Notes: generated from the letters alone by a model not told the origin. Numbered from the stretch's first letter, positions 32,580 to 44,899 are shown. The stretch: 64,000 nucleotides of DNA from Macrophomina tecta (GCA_024180945.1 JAKSGN010000006.1:558001-622000); one strand, 5' to 3'. Numbers and translations: made by a program.

Positions 32580-33453
32580 CTAAGAAGAGGGAGGGGTGCC
32601 GGAAGGCGGGGTGCCGGAAGGCATGGCGCCGGTCATGGTGCCATTGCCACCAGCTCCGCCGCCGACAGCGCTGTCCTCGTTCTCGTGTCCACCGTCGGCC
32701 TGGTAGTAGGCAGCGACCGAGTAGTAGTCGTCGTCAATGTAGTTGGCGGACTTGTTGATGCCGATCTGGATCCAAGCCATCAGGCCGTCGGTGACGTCGG
32801 AGCCAAGGTAGAGGTACTCCGGGAAGGGATCGTAGTAGGTGTCGGCCTGCACAATGTCCCACATGTCGTCCGCGTTGGACGTGACGGCCTGAGTGTTGGT
32901 ATTGTACGGGTAGGTGGCCTCGACAGCGGAACGCAGCTCCTCATTGTAGAAGAGCTGACCTATGTGCGTAATATTATTGCCGTCGGCGATAGTGTTGTTC
33001 GGGTAGACGGTGACGTTCATGTGGGCGAGCAGGTGCGTGTGGGTGGCACGGCCTGTGAGACCGATCAGCGGGTAGCTTTGGAGGATTTTAAAGAGGGGAA
33101 ATACCGTCGTAGTGACCAGGAAAGATGGTCTCGAAGGCAACAACTCCGTCCTGATCGGTGGGCTGGATACCACGGAGGTAGGTGGAGTTCAGGCCATCGG
33201 CAGCGTAGTTACCGCTATTCTAAAAGTCAGTCCAATTCCTCCCACATCAGCTACACAAAGTGTCTCACCTAGTGTAGATGCCAGAGTAGACACCGGTGGC
33301 GTTGGCGTTCCAGATGTCTACGTAGACGTCCGGAACGGGCTCGCAAGTCTCAATGTCGATGTACTGGACTTCGAGGTAGAGATCGATACCGTCGCAGTAC
33401 TTGTCCTCCTTGACGTTCTTACGAATGAGCTCGCCAACGACGTAGCTCCAAGA
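32580..33453 (-). pseudogene. Intradiol dioxygenase-like gene, 5' part missing beside hAT insertion
   Basis: C-terminal 255 aa of a secreted-type intradiol ring-cleavage dioxygenase (catechol/protocatechuate dioxygenase superfamily). Exons 33453-33269, 33214-33105 and 33052-32580 join in frame: SYVVGELIRKNV...CEPVPDVYVDIWNANATGVYSGIY-TSGNYAADGLNSTYLRGIQPTDQDG...FPGHYDG-RATHTHLLAH. The Tyr of FPGHYDG and the His pair of THTH are the expected non-haem Fe(III) ligands. A Gly/Thr/Pro/Ser-rich tail follows. The first exon is preceded by an intron end (branch-like CACTAAC, then CAG), and 18 nt beyond that acceptor the hAT element begins. No N-terminal exon or signal peptide was found on the far side. 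It is therefore truncated, or split by the transposon within an intron. Confidence 0.82.
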
Positions 33454-33471
33454 CTGTTAGTGCATTCCTAT

Positions 33472-33496
33472 CAGACATCCCAATAATAAATAAATA
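33472..33496 (+). repeat. hAT terminal inverted repeat, left
   Basis: Begins CAGACATCCCAAT and matches the reverse complement of 36172-36196 at 23 of 25 positions. Confidence 0.85.
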
Positions 33497-33523
33497 CATA
33501 ATATTGACATATTCTTATGTATT

Positions 33524-33570
33524 CATTGGCAGATCCTAATATTATTATCGATTGCTAAGCTTATCAATAA
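33524..33570 (+). repeat. hAT subterminal direct repeat, left copy
   Basis: Shares in the same orientation the blocks ATTGGCAG, TATTATTATC, AAGCTTA and CAATAA with 36105-36152. Confidence 0.55.
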
Positions 33571-33573
33571 TTA

Positions 33574-35867
33574 TTAATATAAAACTGAAGCGCCATGCAT
33601 GTCGTCGTTGCCGCCAGCAATATCCATGACCTTACCATCTACTGCCACGTAGACTTTGCGGACCAAGTCATTCTTCACCCAGTTGCTCAGGCATTGAAGC
33701 TTCTCGATAGTATCAGGCGAGAGCCGTGCCCTGTCCCAAGAAATTGTCCGCCTTGCGCAAGAGAATACCCGTTCCGGATCGTCGGACATCGCCGGCACAC
33801 TTAGTATGTCAATGGCCAATTGGTGTAAACGTGGATACTCAATCCTCTGTTCTTCTCGACACCACCATTCAAGCGGTGTTTTGGTCGTCATAGGTCTTGG
33901 CGGAGAATTGACGAATTTTTCGAATTCATCCTCATCTCCGGGTTCATCCAAGACACTCATTGACTGCTTGATACGCTCGTACGGTGTTACTTCCCGTCGT
34001 TCGTCGTTCAGCCGAGCCGCGGACTCCGACGGGAGTGGCCGGTCCTTGTACTTCGCCCAATGCTGCCGTGCACCAGCAATAGCGGTCTGCCTCCATTCCT
34101 CTGCCCAGTGGCGGTCAAGGTACCTCCGGCGCTTTTCTGGATGGAGCAATAATGCCGTGGCATATATTGGGTTTCTGTCACTCTCTTCATAATACTTCGA
34201 GAGAACCCACCAACCCATGTGAATGGAATGAACCATACGCGCGTTGCTGGCGTATTTGCCCTGCTTTAACATCAGTCCAGGTCTGGTAATCGATCGAGCC
34301 GTCCATGGCTTACCTTGGCATTCTCAAACTGCATGAAAAGAATATCCATATTCTCTAGCACCTGATCTATTGATGCCCACTCCATTTGCTGCTCCAAGGT
34401 CGCTTGGTAAAACGGCTGCAAGAACTCGTGAGTCATTTTGAGTACTTGCCAATCATCATGTGTGAGGATGTCGTCTTCCAGCTCGTTGTGGTATTGGTTG
34501 AGGAATATTGACAATGGACCCTCTTGGCTGATAGCCGCATCAAGCAACTTGAACCATGAGTTCCAACGGGTGATATTGTCAATTCCAAGCGCCTTTTCTG
34601 CAATGTCATCCCATGCATCGTTGCGCACTGTGGAATTACGGATGAACACCGCAATGTTGTGGAGTTTACCCATTGGGCCGATGCTCCGCCAGCCGGCAGT
34701 GTCATGGCGTTTCTTGCGCCTGTCGTGACTCTTGTGACAAGTGTTCGACTGAATTTGGTCGTGTAACGCGTCCGCAACTGTTACATCATTTACCTCGTGT
34801 TGCGCCTGCGCAATTGCGGCCTGCAGAGCGTCCTCACTAGTTGCAAAGAGAAAGGCTTGAAGGGACAAGTTAATGATGTGGCCGGCACACCGCGTTCGAG
34901 AGGACACTGGGTCAAGTGTAAGGCCGTACTCTTGCGACAGCTCAACAGCAAGTTGGCGGAGACAGGTGTCATTCTTTGCGTCATTGTCCCCAGTGAAGTA
35001 GCCGATTCGGGGCGCTAAGTGGTACTGTCGGATAATCGTCATCAAGTGAGGTGCCACAGCCGTGCCGGCGTGAGAGCGGCGGAGGTTTGGTAGCCCTAGC
35101 AATGCTTTCCGAGGTTTGTAGGCCTCGTCAACCCATTGGGCGTGAACAGCGATATAGGCCTTCCGCTGAGGAGAAGACCATACGTCCATAGCAATGTGTA
35201 CGAGGCTCCGGGCACGTTCTAGCCATTCCTTTACGGATTGTTGATGCGCATCGTAGGCCCTATCCAAGTCCGCCGCAACTGTGCTACCGGAATCAGTTAG
35301 GAACTCTTCAACGGCAGGGTTTATCGCGGCCAGAAGTGCCTGGTATTCCGGCCAGGTTACGAAGTTGAGCGGTAAATGTTTATGTGCGGATAGCAACATC
35401 TGTGCCTCTCGAAAGGCATCGACATTGATTACACTCCGTAGAGTGTTCATCTCATTCTCCCTGACTTGCTGCAGCCGCTTGCCGGTTGTTCTTGCGAAGG
35501 CATTTTCGATGGCTAGTTGGCGCCTGTTTTGAGATTTTGAATCCTCTCGAACAAGTATGTGATGAGCCTTCTCGAGATGATAGCGGGCGTTGCCAGATAT
35601 GTGGGTTGACCAGGATGGATTGCGACAACGCGTGCAGTAGTGAAGTAATTTCCCGCTCATAGTACGTGGCTCGTCGCCTTGAGCTTCTCGAAAGTGATCC
35701 CATGTTGATGTGGCTCTCAGTTTCCGTCTCTTGACCGTATGCTGAGCTGACGATGCCTCGGGTTCTGACAGTGTGCTGGCAACTTGTGAGGCACTGTCAG
35801 AGGGTACCACGGAGGAAGAACTTGACGGGGCATTGGATTGGGGCAGTGAGGATATGTTGACGTCCAT
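33574..35867 (-). CDS. hAT transposase
   Basis: RNase-H-like transposase of 746 aa. Exons 35867-34314 and 34260-33574 are joined by a 53-nt intron, giving FENAK-GKYASNARMVHSIHMGWWVLSKYY. A BED-type zinc finger occupies about 55-103 (C78, C81, H98, H102). The catalytic core shows HIAMDVWSSP (D228) and FTGDNDAKND (D294 or D296) as the two Asp positions. The C-terminal dimerisation region PLEWWCREEQRIEYPRLHQLAIDILSVPAMSDDPERVFSCARR supplies the Glu and the hallmark SxxxERVFS-like motif. No stops or frameshifts interrupt it, so it could be active. The N-terminal 45 residues are Ser-rich and disordered. Confidence 0.93.
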
Positions 35868-36104
35868 TGTCGTGTGTAGAGATATGTCGCTGATGTATTA
35901 CGAACTGCGTACTTGCAACGTGACGGGTATGGCGAGGCAGCAGTTTCGGTTGCTAGGAGTTACAAACATTGGAGTTCACCTCCTATCTAGAGGCCTGATA
36001 AGCAGTAATATGCGTACAAGACTGCAATTTAATCTGAAACACTCTGGGGGAATTGGCGCTGGAAAATAGTGGGCCTATATTATTAATAGTTAACAATATA
36101 TATT

Positions 36105-36152
36105 TATTGGCAGCGTCTATATTATTATCCTTATGGAAAAGCTTAACAATAA
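36105..36152 (+). repeat. hAT subterminal direct repeat, right copy
   Basis: Partner of 33524-33570, in direct rather than inverted orientation. Confidence 0.55.
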
Positions 36153-36171
36153 ATATGCCCTTAATAATAAA

Positions 36172-36196
36172 TATATATTTATTACTGGGATGTCTG
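36172..36196 (-). repeat. hAT terminal inverted repeat, right
   Basis: The reverse complement begins CAGACATCCCAGT, matching the left end at 23 of 25 positions. Confidence 0.85.
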
Positions 36197-38233
36197 CCAG
36201 TTGGATCCGAGTAGTGGTGGTAGCCAGCGTGGCTCCGGTTTGAGAGTATTTGGTTCAGTCGCCGTAGCCTGTAACCGGACAGAAGCCGCAGTTCTGACAG
36301 CAGTTGCGTGTCAGTAAAGAGTACTCGTTTGAGTAGACGAGTTGATCAGCAAAGAGCTTAGAAGTGGGGTAGTCTTGGCGCTCCCCGGGCTCATAACTGT
36401 TGAATTTGGGTGAGTGAAGAGTAGTGAGGTCAGAAAGAGAGTAGATTCTGCCTGTCTCCTGAGAGGGAGGTAGGTATGCTTTGCTTATATACATAAATGA
36501 GTGCTTGAATAACCGAGGAGAATAGAAGCCGATATTGCTATCCGAAGCTTGTGAAGATGAGGAGTAGTGAGGAGGTGGCAAAGAGTAGATGCTGATCTGT
36601 AGCAATAAGGCAAAATAGTCTGACACAATCTTATCGTAGGCAGTTCAATATCAACTGTACCATAGCAGCGAGGATTCATGTGCACATGAGTTGAAAAGGT
36701 TTGCATATACGCTATCATCCGGACGGGCGCTTCAATTCCCCGCTGGTTTTGCACAGCAGTGCCTTGGGAATGGACTTCTTGGCAATATTCTCTTTTGCTC
36801 CCGTCAATTCAAGCCCCTCTTATACTCCTTGCTTTGCTTTCAGCCTTCTTAGGCAAAGAACAACAGATTCGCTCTTCTTCGTTTCCCTTTTCTCATCTTT
36901 TTCTGGGTTTACACGCGTAACTCCCCGTAACGTGCATCTCCTCCACGTCAGTGATGGACCACATGGCTGAAGACCCATGGATCTGCCATGACCTGCATTG
37001 ACCAAAAGCGGCTGATACAATAGATGGCCGGACCGTATAACGAACCTTTTGGCTAACAAAGTAAGAATATTCAAAAGTTGTGCTCTTTTCGTGCTCTTGA
37101 TCTACGTCACGACATACGAGGGATATGTACATTGGCACCAGGTTCTTGGTTGCTGTCTTATTCAGACGTGTAATTGTGAAGACAAGGTTCTCAGCGCATG
37201 CTTTTCCCGTCCCAGTGGGTACTTGGTGGGGTTTGCCGCTTTTGGTTTTTGATTGTCATAACCCAGCCTCAAGAGTTACGACACTTTGTTATTTTGATCC
37301 GGAAAATACGTGGCAGGTAAGTCATCGAGGCGAGGTTCCTGTCCGCTCCATCCGGACCTGAGTAACGAGCGCATGTGCGCCAGCAAAGCACTGAAGCCAT
37401 ATCATGGCCGCTTAGTGGCTGCCAGCATGCCTGCTTACTTGACATCTACCATTTGAGCGTAGAGTTTGGCCCTGTACGACGGCTCCTATTTACCCACTGA
37501 ATCAATATTGAAGAAGCTAGATTAACGCCAAATGCATGCTTTCAACATGCCGCCACTTAGCGCTGAGAGCTGTAGACCTGTGTGTAGAAATAACGGTAAC
37601 GGCATCTCCGCGCTCATTTGAAAAGAGTGCGGCAGAGCAGAAAGGCCTCCGTACGCCGCAAAAAAAAAAAAAAAAAAAATCTCGAAGCAAATTCGTCGTA
37701 TTGTGAATGGTCCACTTTAGAATGCATTCATTTGAAAACTACTTGGAAATCATTTTAATCGCTTCAGTAGTTACCGTGAGTATTTAAAGTTCTCGGAAGC
37801 CTGTCCACGGTCTGCCTGATTCAGTCATGTGCCGTCAGATCAGATGCAAATAGGGATCAAGGAAACGGGTACAGAGTCCACCACGTAATTGAAGATGGAA
37901 TTGCTGGTAAGAAATTTCGAAACCAAAATTTCGACAGTCACCGGCGTGAGCCCAACATTTCACCATGTAGCTCGGACAAGATGTGGTCATAATAATATAT
38001 GCATGAAAATAGGCTGCTACCTAATCCTTTTTTGCCGGAAATGACTGGCCGCGGTAGAATTGCTCTTAAAGTGAGCCCCCGGTTCCGATGCACTGCAGAC
38101 GAGAGGCGGCAGTGGCAATGCTTGAATGTTTATGTACATCAGAAAGAGGCATAAAAAGTCCGCGATTTTTACACCCCTTTGGAAGTTGACCAGTAGGGGA
38201 TCAAAAGCCAGACCCAAAGCAGCCGCAGACCGC
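36197..38233. other. Intergenic, right flank of the transposon
   Basis: No continuation of the dioxygenase gene was found. One minus frame (36255-36626) encodes a Ser/Tyr-rich 123-aa peptide ending in CCQNCGFCPVTGYGD, with no known family. An A20-type tract lies at about 37660-37679. Confidence 0.45.
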
Positions 38234-39096
<863 letters not shown>

Positions 39097-39175
39097 TCAG
39101 ACAGTCGACTGTTTCCAAACAGTGGGCGGGTCCAAGTCCCGACAATATCGGGGTGGCCTATAGATTCTACCAGCC

Positions 39176-39182
39176 GGCTAAA
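39176..39182 (+). promoter_or_regulatory. XlnR/Xyr1-type box GGCTAAA
   Basis: GGCTAAA 212-218 nt upstream of the xylanase start. The consensus for XlnR is established (GGCTAAA/GGCTRR); binding here is inferred. Confidence 0.5.
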
Positions 39183-39300
39183 CGAAGCTTGGCGGTCTCT
39201 AAACAGCCCTAGACGCAAGGTCAAGTGGGGAACACTCGTTGAGTGGCCGGATGTAGGCATGATTAATTAACGCCAGACCCCATTCCGTAACGTGCATCAT

Positions 39301-39307
39301 TTTAGCC
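39301..39307 (-). promoter_or_regulatory. Second XlnR/Xyr1-type box GGCTAAA
   Basis: TTTAGCC on +, so GGCTAAA on the minus strand, about 340 nt upstream of the xylanase start and opposite in orientation to the first box. Confidence 0.45.
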
Positions 39308-41473
39308 GAGCTGGCCACCCCTCCTGGATGATGGTGCGTGCTGTTTCGTTTCGGACGTTCGGCTGCCATCAGTTTCACACCGCATGACGTTTTCTCTCCT
39401 GGTCGTCATGCCGTGCGCTTTGAAAACAAGATGCAACCCACGCGGCTTGCAAGATACATTTGAGCTATCCCTGTAAAGGTGAGTATAGGTAACGACGCTA
39501 GTGCTTCCGATTGGCTTGTTGATATAGCCTGCTTAGTCTGGCGCCTAATCTCATTTACTTGCTGCAGTAAGCTTACACCTTTAATATTGCGCCCGTATAG
39601 CGTATCCCGTAAAGGATGTCAGGAGAAGAGGGGCAAAAAGAAAGCTTTATGCTAAGCTTTTGAAGCCACCTGCAATTCCAGATTTATCCGCTGCATAAGA
39701 AAAGGCTGGATGTCAAAACTGGCTAGAGGACCGCCTTTGTGCTTGTCACGGATACAAAGTTGCAATCTACTCGTGCAAGTAAGCAGCGGGACCTGGTAGT
39801 GCCCCTTTACCTTTCGCCGAGCAGCGGATAAAAGCGAAGGGTTGCCGTGTGTAGCACCGCAGAAAAGCGGCTAAAGGGCATCTGCGTTGAGTAGAGCGAT
39901 GCTGTCAGGTCACGTATAGCGTAAAAGGTTTGATGGAAGGAAGGCAGCCCGCCGTACGATGTTTAGGCAAACTCGGGATAAATGGCAATCGGCGCGATCC
40001 GGCCGTAGTGTGTTTTGGAAGTCAACATTATTCCACTAAACAAAAATACCATCATATGCGCCTAGCTGTCCTGGATCCCGACGCTTCTCTGGGTTGCTGC
40101 ACTATACTCGTCATCTTCCATCAACTCGAGCGCGGCCTGCTGGTGGCGCGAGGCTTAACGCATTGTCGACATACGCTGTTGTGTTGGAATATCACGTGTG
40201 TGTACAACAAACTTGGTCACGGAAGACGGCGGATAAGAAGGCCTCCCCAGAGCCCTTTTCTCTGCCCTCATGCCACTCATCAATTGCATCACTGATTATC
40301 GCCAAATCCAACACATTGAGATGGCTACATTTTCGGTCTCAAAGCACGCCAAGCCATCCAGGCCAGTCTGGCTTGCACGAGTGTGCATTGCGGTGAAAGC
40401 CGGGCAGGCGATGCATGGCCGCAGTTTGGTGCGATTGTCCGCCAGGCCAAAAACTGCCCAAGGCGCCCGCTTCTGGGCGGCCGTATCGCTGTTGTGAGCC
40501 TCAAGTTCCGGTTTGAGCCATGGGTTGGCGTAGAACCAAAAAAGGAGACTGAGTGACAAGGGAAGTTGAAGGGGAAAGGGAGCGAAGTGGGACTGTTTCA
40601 GCTTTCCTAGGCCGAATGCTAACGTAAGCGACATGCTTGACTATCCGCGATACGGCGATCTTTTGGAAATACCAAGACAGCTTGTGCACCGAATTCTTCA
40701 ATTAACTAGACAATTCCGTGGAGAATGCCTTTTTGTTTCTACATATCTGAAGGAGGCGAGCAGTTCTTGTGGCTTCGGAGACCGGACCTTAGCTTTTACT
40801 GGCTAACAGACGAAGCGTTAAGTTTGTTGTGGGCGCTCCAAGTAGAAGAGGCTACGGAAAGAGGCCATAAAACATTCTGCTCTGCGACAACAGAATTTGT
40901 CGTGCTGAAAGTTCATCAGAGTGCCCGGAAGTAAACTCTGATTACAGAACTGCCATGCTAATCCTCTCCCCATCTGGAGCTTGATGGGAAGCCGTCCGAG
41001 ACCCATAGCTCCTCTTCTGGCTACAGTAAAGCGAAGGAGTGCGAACATGAATAGAATTTAGGTGCTGTAAGAGGCTCTTACGTTCACTTTGCCAGCATGA
41101 GTCAGCCACAAGTGGGTTGTCTGCTGTGATTGTACAAGAACAATGGAACTACTTAAAGCGGCTAGCGCAGCCTGTCGTCATTGACTACCGGTGGAAACTT
41201 CGTGCACCGCGGCTCAATTATCATTGACATGCTGCCAGTTGGCCACCGCAAAATTTGTTCTGTCACGATCGCACGGCCGGTCGATACCACGCCTTCTGAG
41301 CCACCGTGCTTCGGCAAGCACACTTTTACGGACACACCTCGCCTCCCAAACTGCAATTCCCAGATAAGCCCATTCGAAGGCTGGTATTGGATCAGAACAA
41401 CCCTCTTCTCATTTCATTGACGTCACAGGGCTACAGAACGCGTCGAACGCTCCATTTTCGCACTTCATTCATC

Positions 41474-42883
41474 ATGAGCTCGCAGCTCTGCCGCCGTCCG
41501 GCACGTCATCAAAACATCAATCTGAATATAGAGTTACATGGCTTGTGTAAGCTCCCCGACGAGATGATTGAGATAGTGCTCCGAGCCCTGTCCACGGACG
41601 ACATTCTCCATGTCCGCCGCCTGAACAGGAGAATGGATTACACAACCTGGTACTGGGTCTCCAGGCGTTACTTTACCATCACACGCGTGCCTCTATGCCT
41701 CGACGGCTTGATCAAAGTCTGCAGATTCATCACCGCTGAGCAAGATCTCCGGTCAAACTTCACTAAGCTGGAGCTTGACGCCGGCATCCATTGCCACAGC
41801 GAAGAGGATGACCGACCGCCTGTGACCAGGAAGCAGCGCAAGCAGCGCAGGCAGCTCGCTCACAACGCGAAATGTCCCAGCAACGCTCTGCATAAGCTAG
41901 TAAAGGAGGAGGAGGAGGAGGAGGAATTCGTTATGGAGGACGCCCAGCCTGGAGTGAAGCGCGCCCGCAGCTACCACCCCTACGACAACCCGGACGGATT
42001 CAAGCCGCGCAAGAAGTACCGCGGTCACCCCCTTCCAACTTCCCCGCTCATGAACTCGGATGCCCACAAAGGCAAGGTTTACGGTAGACGCATCATCAAC
42101 AAGTGCTTTGAGCTCCTTCCGAACATCAGGGAGATCAACATCTGCCACCGCGTCGATGGCGTCGAGCAGCGTGAGCGCGCCAAGTGGGTGAGTGACCACC
42201 GCATGGCCTCCGCGGAGGCTGAAGCGCTCCTGAACGCACTCATTGCCAACCCCAAGCCGCTGAAGCGCCTCACCTTCGGCGTCACGCGCTTCGACCGCGA
42301 CCGGAACGAGGGCCTCATGTTGCTGGCCAACCTGGCCAACATCCCGGGCCAGCGCATCCTTAAGTTACAGCCCTCCTTCGCGAGCCTCGAACACTTCAGC
42401 ATATCTCTCGATACCAACACGCTCGACAGCGTTGAGGACTTCGCGTACGACGCCCTCCCCGCGCTCTTGCACCTCATGCCCAACCTGCGCTCGCTCGAGC
42501 TGGCCTTCTCCAAGCGCAACAGGCGCACCCACCCAACAAAACAATTCCGCAGGCTGGCGGAGTGCATGCCCGTTCTCGAGAAACTGGAGACGCTCCGCCT
42601 CTTCCAAGGCCGCATCGAAACCGACAGCTTCATGCGCATTCTCCGCAAGAGCCTGAGCTCCTTGCTGCGAGTGGACGTCGTGCACCTTCGTATTTTCGAT
42701 ATTTTCACGCCGGGCCAGCCGAACGAGAGCGCTGATTGGCCGCGCGTTGTGGAGAGGGTTCAACAGGAACTGTTGTTGGGTGTTTTGGACGATGGCTACA
42801 TGGTGACTGAGCACAACGATCCGGGACTCATGAACAAGCTGCTCTTGTTCAGGATGATGGGCGCGCAGTCGGTGGCGGAGTAA
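41474..42883 (+). CDS. F-box protein with long C-terminal region
   Basis: Single-exon protein of 469 aa. An F-box-like motif at about residues 25-55 (LCKLPDEMIEIVLRALSTDDILHVRRLNRRMD) suggests a role as SCF ubiquitin-ligase adaptor. A basic cluster and a run of seven Glu (about 41907-41928) form a low-complexity middle section, which is followed by regularly spaced leucine-rich stretches (LKRLTFGVTRFD, LLHLMPNLRSLELAF, LEKLETLRLF) that resemble degenerate LRRs. The frame is open upstream to 41306, but the ATG at 41474 lies directly before the conserved part. Ligand unknown. Confidence 0.8.
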   Translation: MSSQLCRRPARHQNINLNIELHGLCKLPDEMIEIVLRALSTDDILHVRRLNRRMDYTTWYWVSRRYFTITRVPLCLDGLIKVCRFITAEQDLRSNFTKLELDAGIHCHSEEDDRPPVTRKQRKQRRQLAHNAKCPSNALHKLVKEEEEEEEFVMEDAQPGVKRARSYHPYDNPDGFKPRKKYRGHPLPTSPLMNSDAHKGKVYGRRIINKCFELLPNIREINICHRVDGVEQRERAKWVSDHRMASAEAEALLNALIANPKPLKRLTFGVTRFDRDRNEGLMLLANLANIPGQRILKLQPSFASLEHFSISLDTNTLDSVEDFAYDALPALLHLMPNLRSLELAFSKRNRRTHPTKQFRRLAECMPVLEKLETLRLFQGRIETDSFMRILRKSLSSLLRVDVVHLRIFDIFTPGQPNESADWPRVVERVQQELLLGVLDDGYMVTEHNDPGLMNKLLLFRMMGAQSVAE

Positions 42884-43614
42884 CGGATAATCGTTTTGCT
42901 ACGGGGAGCAAGAATCGTTAGTTAGCAGTGGCATGATGATCAGATGACGGCGGTCAGATTCAATCATTGTTTTAATGAAAATGGTTTTGGAGAAGCGAAG
43001 TGGCCTGAGGATATTCTGGAGATAATGCTACTTGGGCCGGGCACTAGGCCTGGAAAAGGGGTTGAATGACACAGTATAAGAGAGTTCGGAGAAAACTGGA
43101 GAGTATTGAAAGGGTATGTTACTTATTATACGGCCTTCCGGTTAGATATTCGAAGAATGGATGCTGGAATACATGTCGTGAGAAGTCTGATACACTCCCT
43201 GGGTAACGTCCGATCGATTGATAGCCACGGGCATTTCTAAATTATCGACTTGGCCCTTATTCATCCGTTCCTGCGCCGTTCTGGGGTGTTGACACCTATG
43301 AACAATAGGCTTCGGTGGTGTCACAGTGTGCCATCAATGCCTCACCCACTAACCATATGTTCCACTCTCCCTTGCGATGGAGGAAGTCGCATAATGCCGG
43401 CGGTGGCCTTTGGATCCATGCCTGTAGTGCAAGGTACCCAATAGCACCTTCGGTCAGCGCCTCAGTGATACGTGGCGATATGCGAGCGCCTGGACACGAG
43501 CAATCAATCTTATTCTACACCGCAGGGAATCAAGCTCTGTACAAATGCAACAGTGTTTTCACTTCTTCAGCCAAACCTCTATTTCCTCATCCTCTCCGAC
43601 CGTGGCATACTAGT
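42884..43614. other. Intergenic between convergent genes
   Basis: 3' regions of the F-box gene and the small mitochondrial-type gene; nothing else recognised. Confidence 0.6.
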
Positions 43615-44305
43615 CTAGTAACCCTCCTTGCCGTACTTGTTGTACTTCTCGTGGAGCTCCTGCGAAGCAAGTTAGCTCTCTGGTCGCACTTCCGCTCACC
43701 CGGAGCGGGTTATCCAAAACAAGTCACGGGTTATCCTTACCTTGGGAAGGTTGACGTTGGGGATGATGACGGTGTTGAGGGCGGAAGGAGCGTCGCGAGG
43801 AGCCTGGCTCGGGTCACCGCCGGGGTAGTACTGGTACTTGCCCTCGCCGCCGGTCTTCCAGGGCTCAGTGCCGGGGACCTTGGAGACGGTCTTCTCGGAG
43901 GTGGAGGTGGTGGGCGAGCGGGCTATAGAGCCGCGTCATTGTATCAGATATCGCTGTTCGAAGGCTTTATGTCGCCATTGGGGTTTGCGGCACGGAGCCG
44001 AGGGGTGCAGGCTTACAGAAGTACCAGCCGGCAAGACCGAACGCACCGGCCATGACGGTCCACAGAACCTACAGAAGGGCACCGGGTCAGCATAGGACAT
44101 GCCGCAGACATGCAATTGGGCCGGGGCGACGCACATAGAGCTCGGGATCCCTCTTGCCGGCCTGCTTCAGAGCGTCCTTGCTGGCCTGCTTGTCGGCAAC
44201 GGAGGGCTCGCCGGGGTTGACACCGCTGGCGCGGAGGCGGGTGGCAGCTTGGAAGCGGAGGGGGCGCGAGGCGCGGAAAGCAGCGCGGCCGACGATGGCA
44301 GACAT
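43615..44305 (-). CDS. Small mitochondrial-type single-span membrane protein, unrecognised
   Basis: Four exons, 44305-44135, 44068-44017, 43922-43741 and 43659-43615, join in frame to 149 aa. The N-terminus MSAIVGRAAFRASRPLRFQAATRLRASG is a clear mitochondrial presequence type (Arg/Ala-rich, no acids). One membrane segment (LYVLWTVMAGAFGLAGWYF, residues about 56-74) spans the first intron. The C-terminal part contains GTEPWKTGGEGKYQYYPGGDPSQAPRDAPSALNTVIIPNVNLPKELHEKYNKYGKEGY. The compact multi-exon structure and the splice-restored frame argue for a real conserved gene. I do not recognise the family; a small inner-membrane or respiratory-complex-associated protein is a guess. It is divergent from the DHHC transferase. 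Confidence 0.82.
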
Positions 44306-44899
44306 GGTTGATGCGTGAAGCTTCGAAGTGGAGGAAGATGCGGATTAAGTCAGACCACTGCGCAGCTCCCGCATTATTGCGGGAGTCTTGATAGGCTTGG
44401 ATCACGTGCAGCGGCTCGGATCAATGCGGGCGCCGGAGATGCGTGCTGATGTCAGGGCGGGCGGGCGCATTGCACTTGGCTTCGCGCACAGCAGCGGGCG
44501 GCGGCACTAGCGCGCAATGGGCAGGCCTGCGGAAAAAGACCGGCCGATCTGCAGGGCGGCGCACACGATTGGGCTGAGGCCACTCCTGATGCACAAGTCT
44601 GTCGTTCCCAGCTCGACTCCTTCTTTCCTCTTGCGCGCAGTGTCTCCGCCAGACCATTTCACGACCACGACTGCCATGCCGTTCTGACGCTTCGCCCGCC
44701 AACCCACACTCTCTCTCCGCACGAGCCTTCCGCCTCGACATCCGCTAGACCAGCCTCCGCCGGCGAAACTGCCCCCGGCATCCGAGTCCTCCGCGCATCC
44801 TGGCCGGGCCATGCATTCGTGCCCACGCTCTCTACAACTCCCACCGCGCTCCACCCACCTCGCCCTCCACCGCACTGCAGGCCCGCTTGACGCCCCGCA
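44306..44899. other. Divergent promoter region
   Basis: 594 bp between the small mitochondrial-type gene and the palmitoyltransferase. No specific element identified. Confidence 0.6.

Larger units (their letters stand above)
33472..36196 (-). mobile_element. hAT-family DNA transposon, apparently intact
   Basis: A 2725-bp element bounded by terminal inverted repeats beginning CAGACATCCCA at both ends (33472-33496 and 36172-36196, about 25 bp with two mismatches). It encodes one full transposase on the minus strand between AT-rich subterminal regions. The 8 bp outside each end (ATTCCTAT on the left, CCAGTTGG on the right) do not match, so no target-site duplication is visible. Confidence 0.82.

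Noticed and set aside
39594..39923. Repeated 11-mer CGTATAGCGTA as a possible MITE
   Set aside because: Only two short copies, with no terminal inverted repeats or target duplication.
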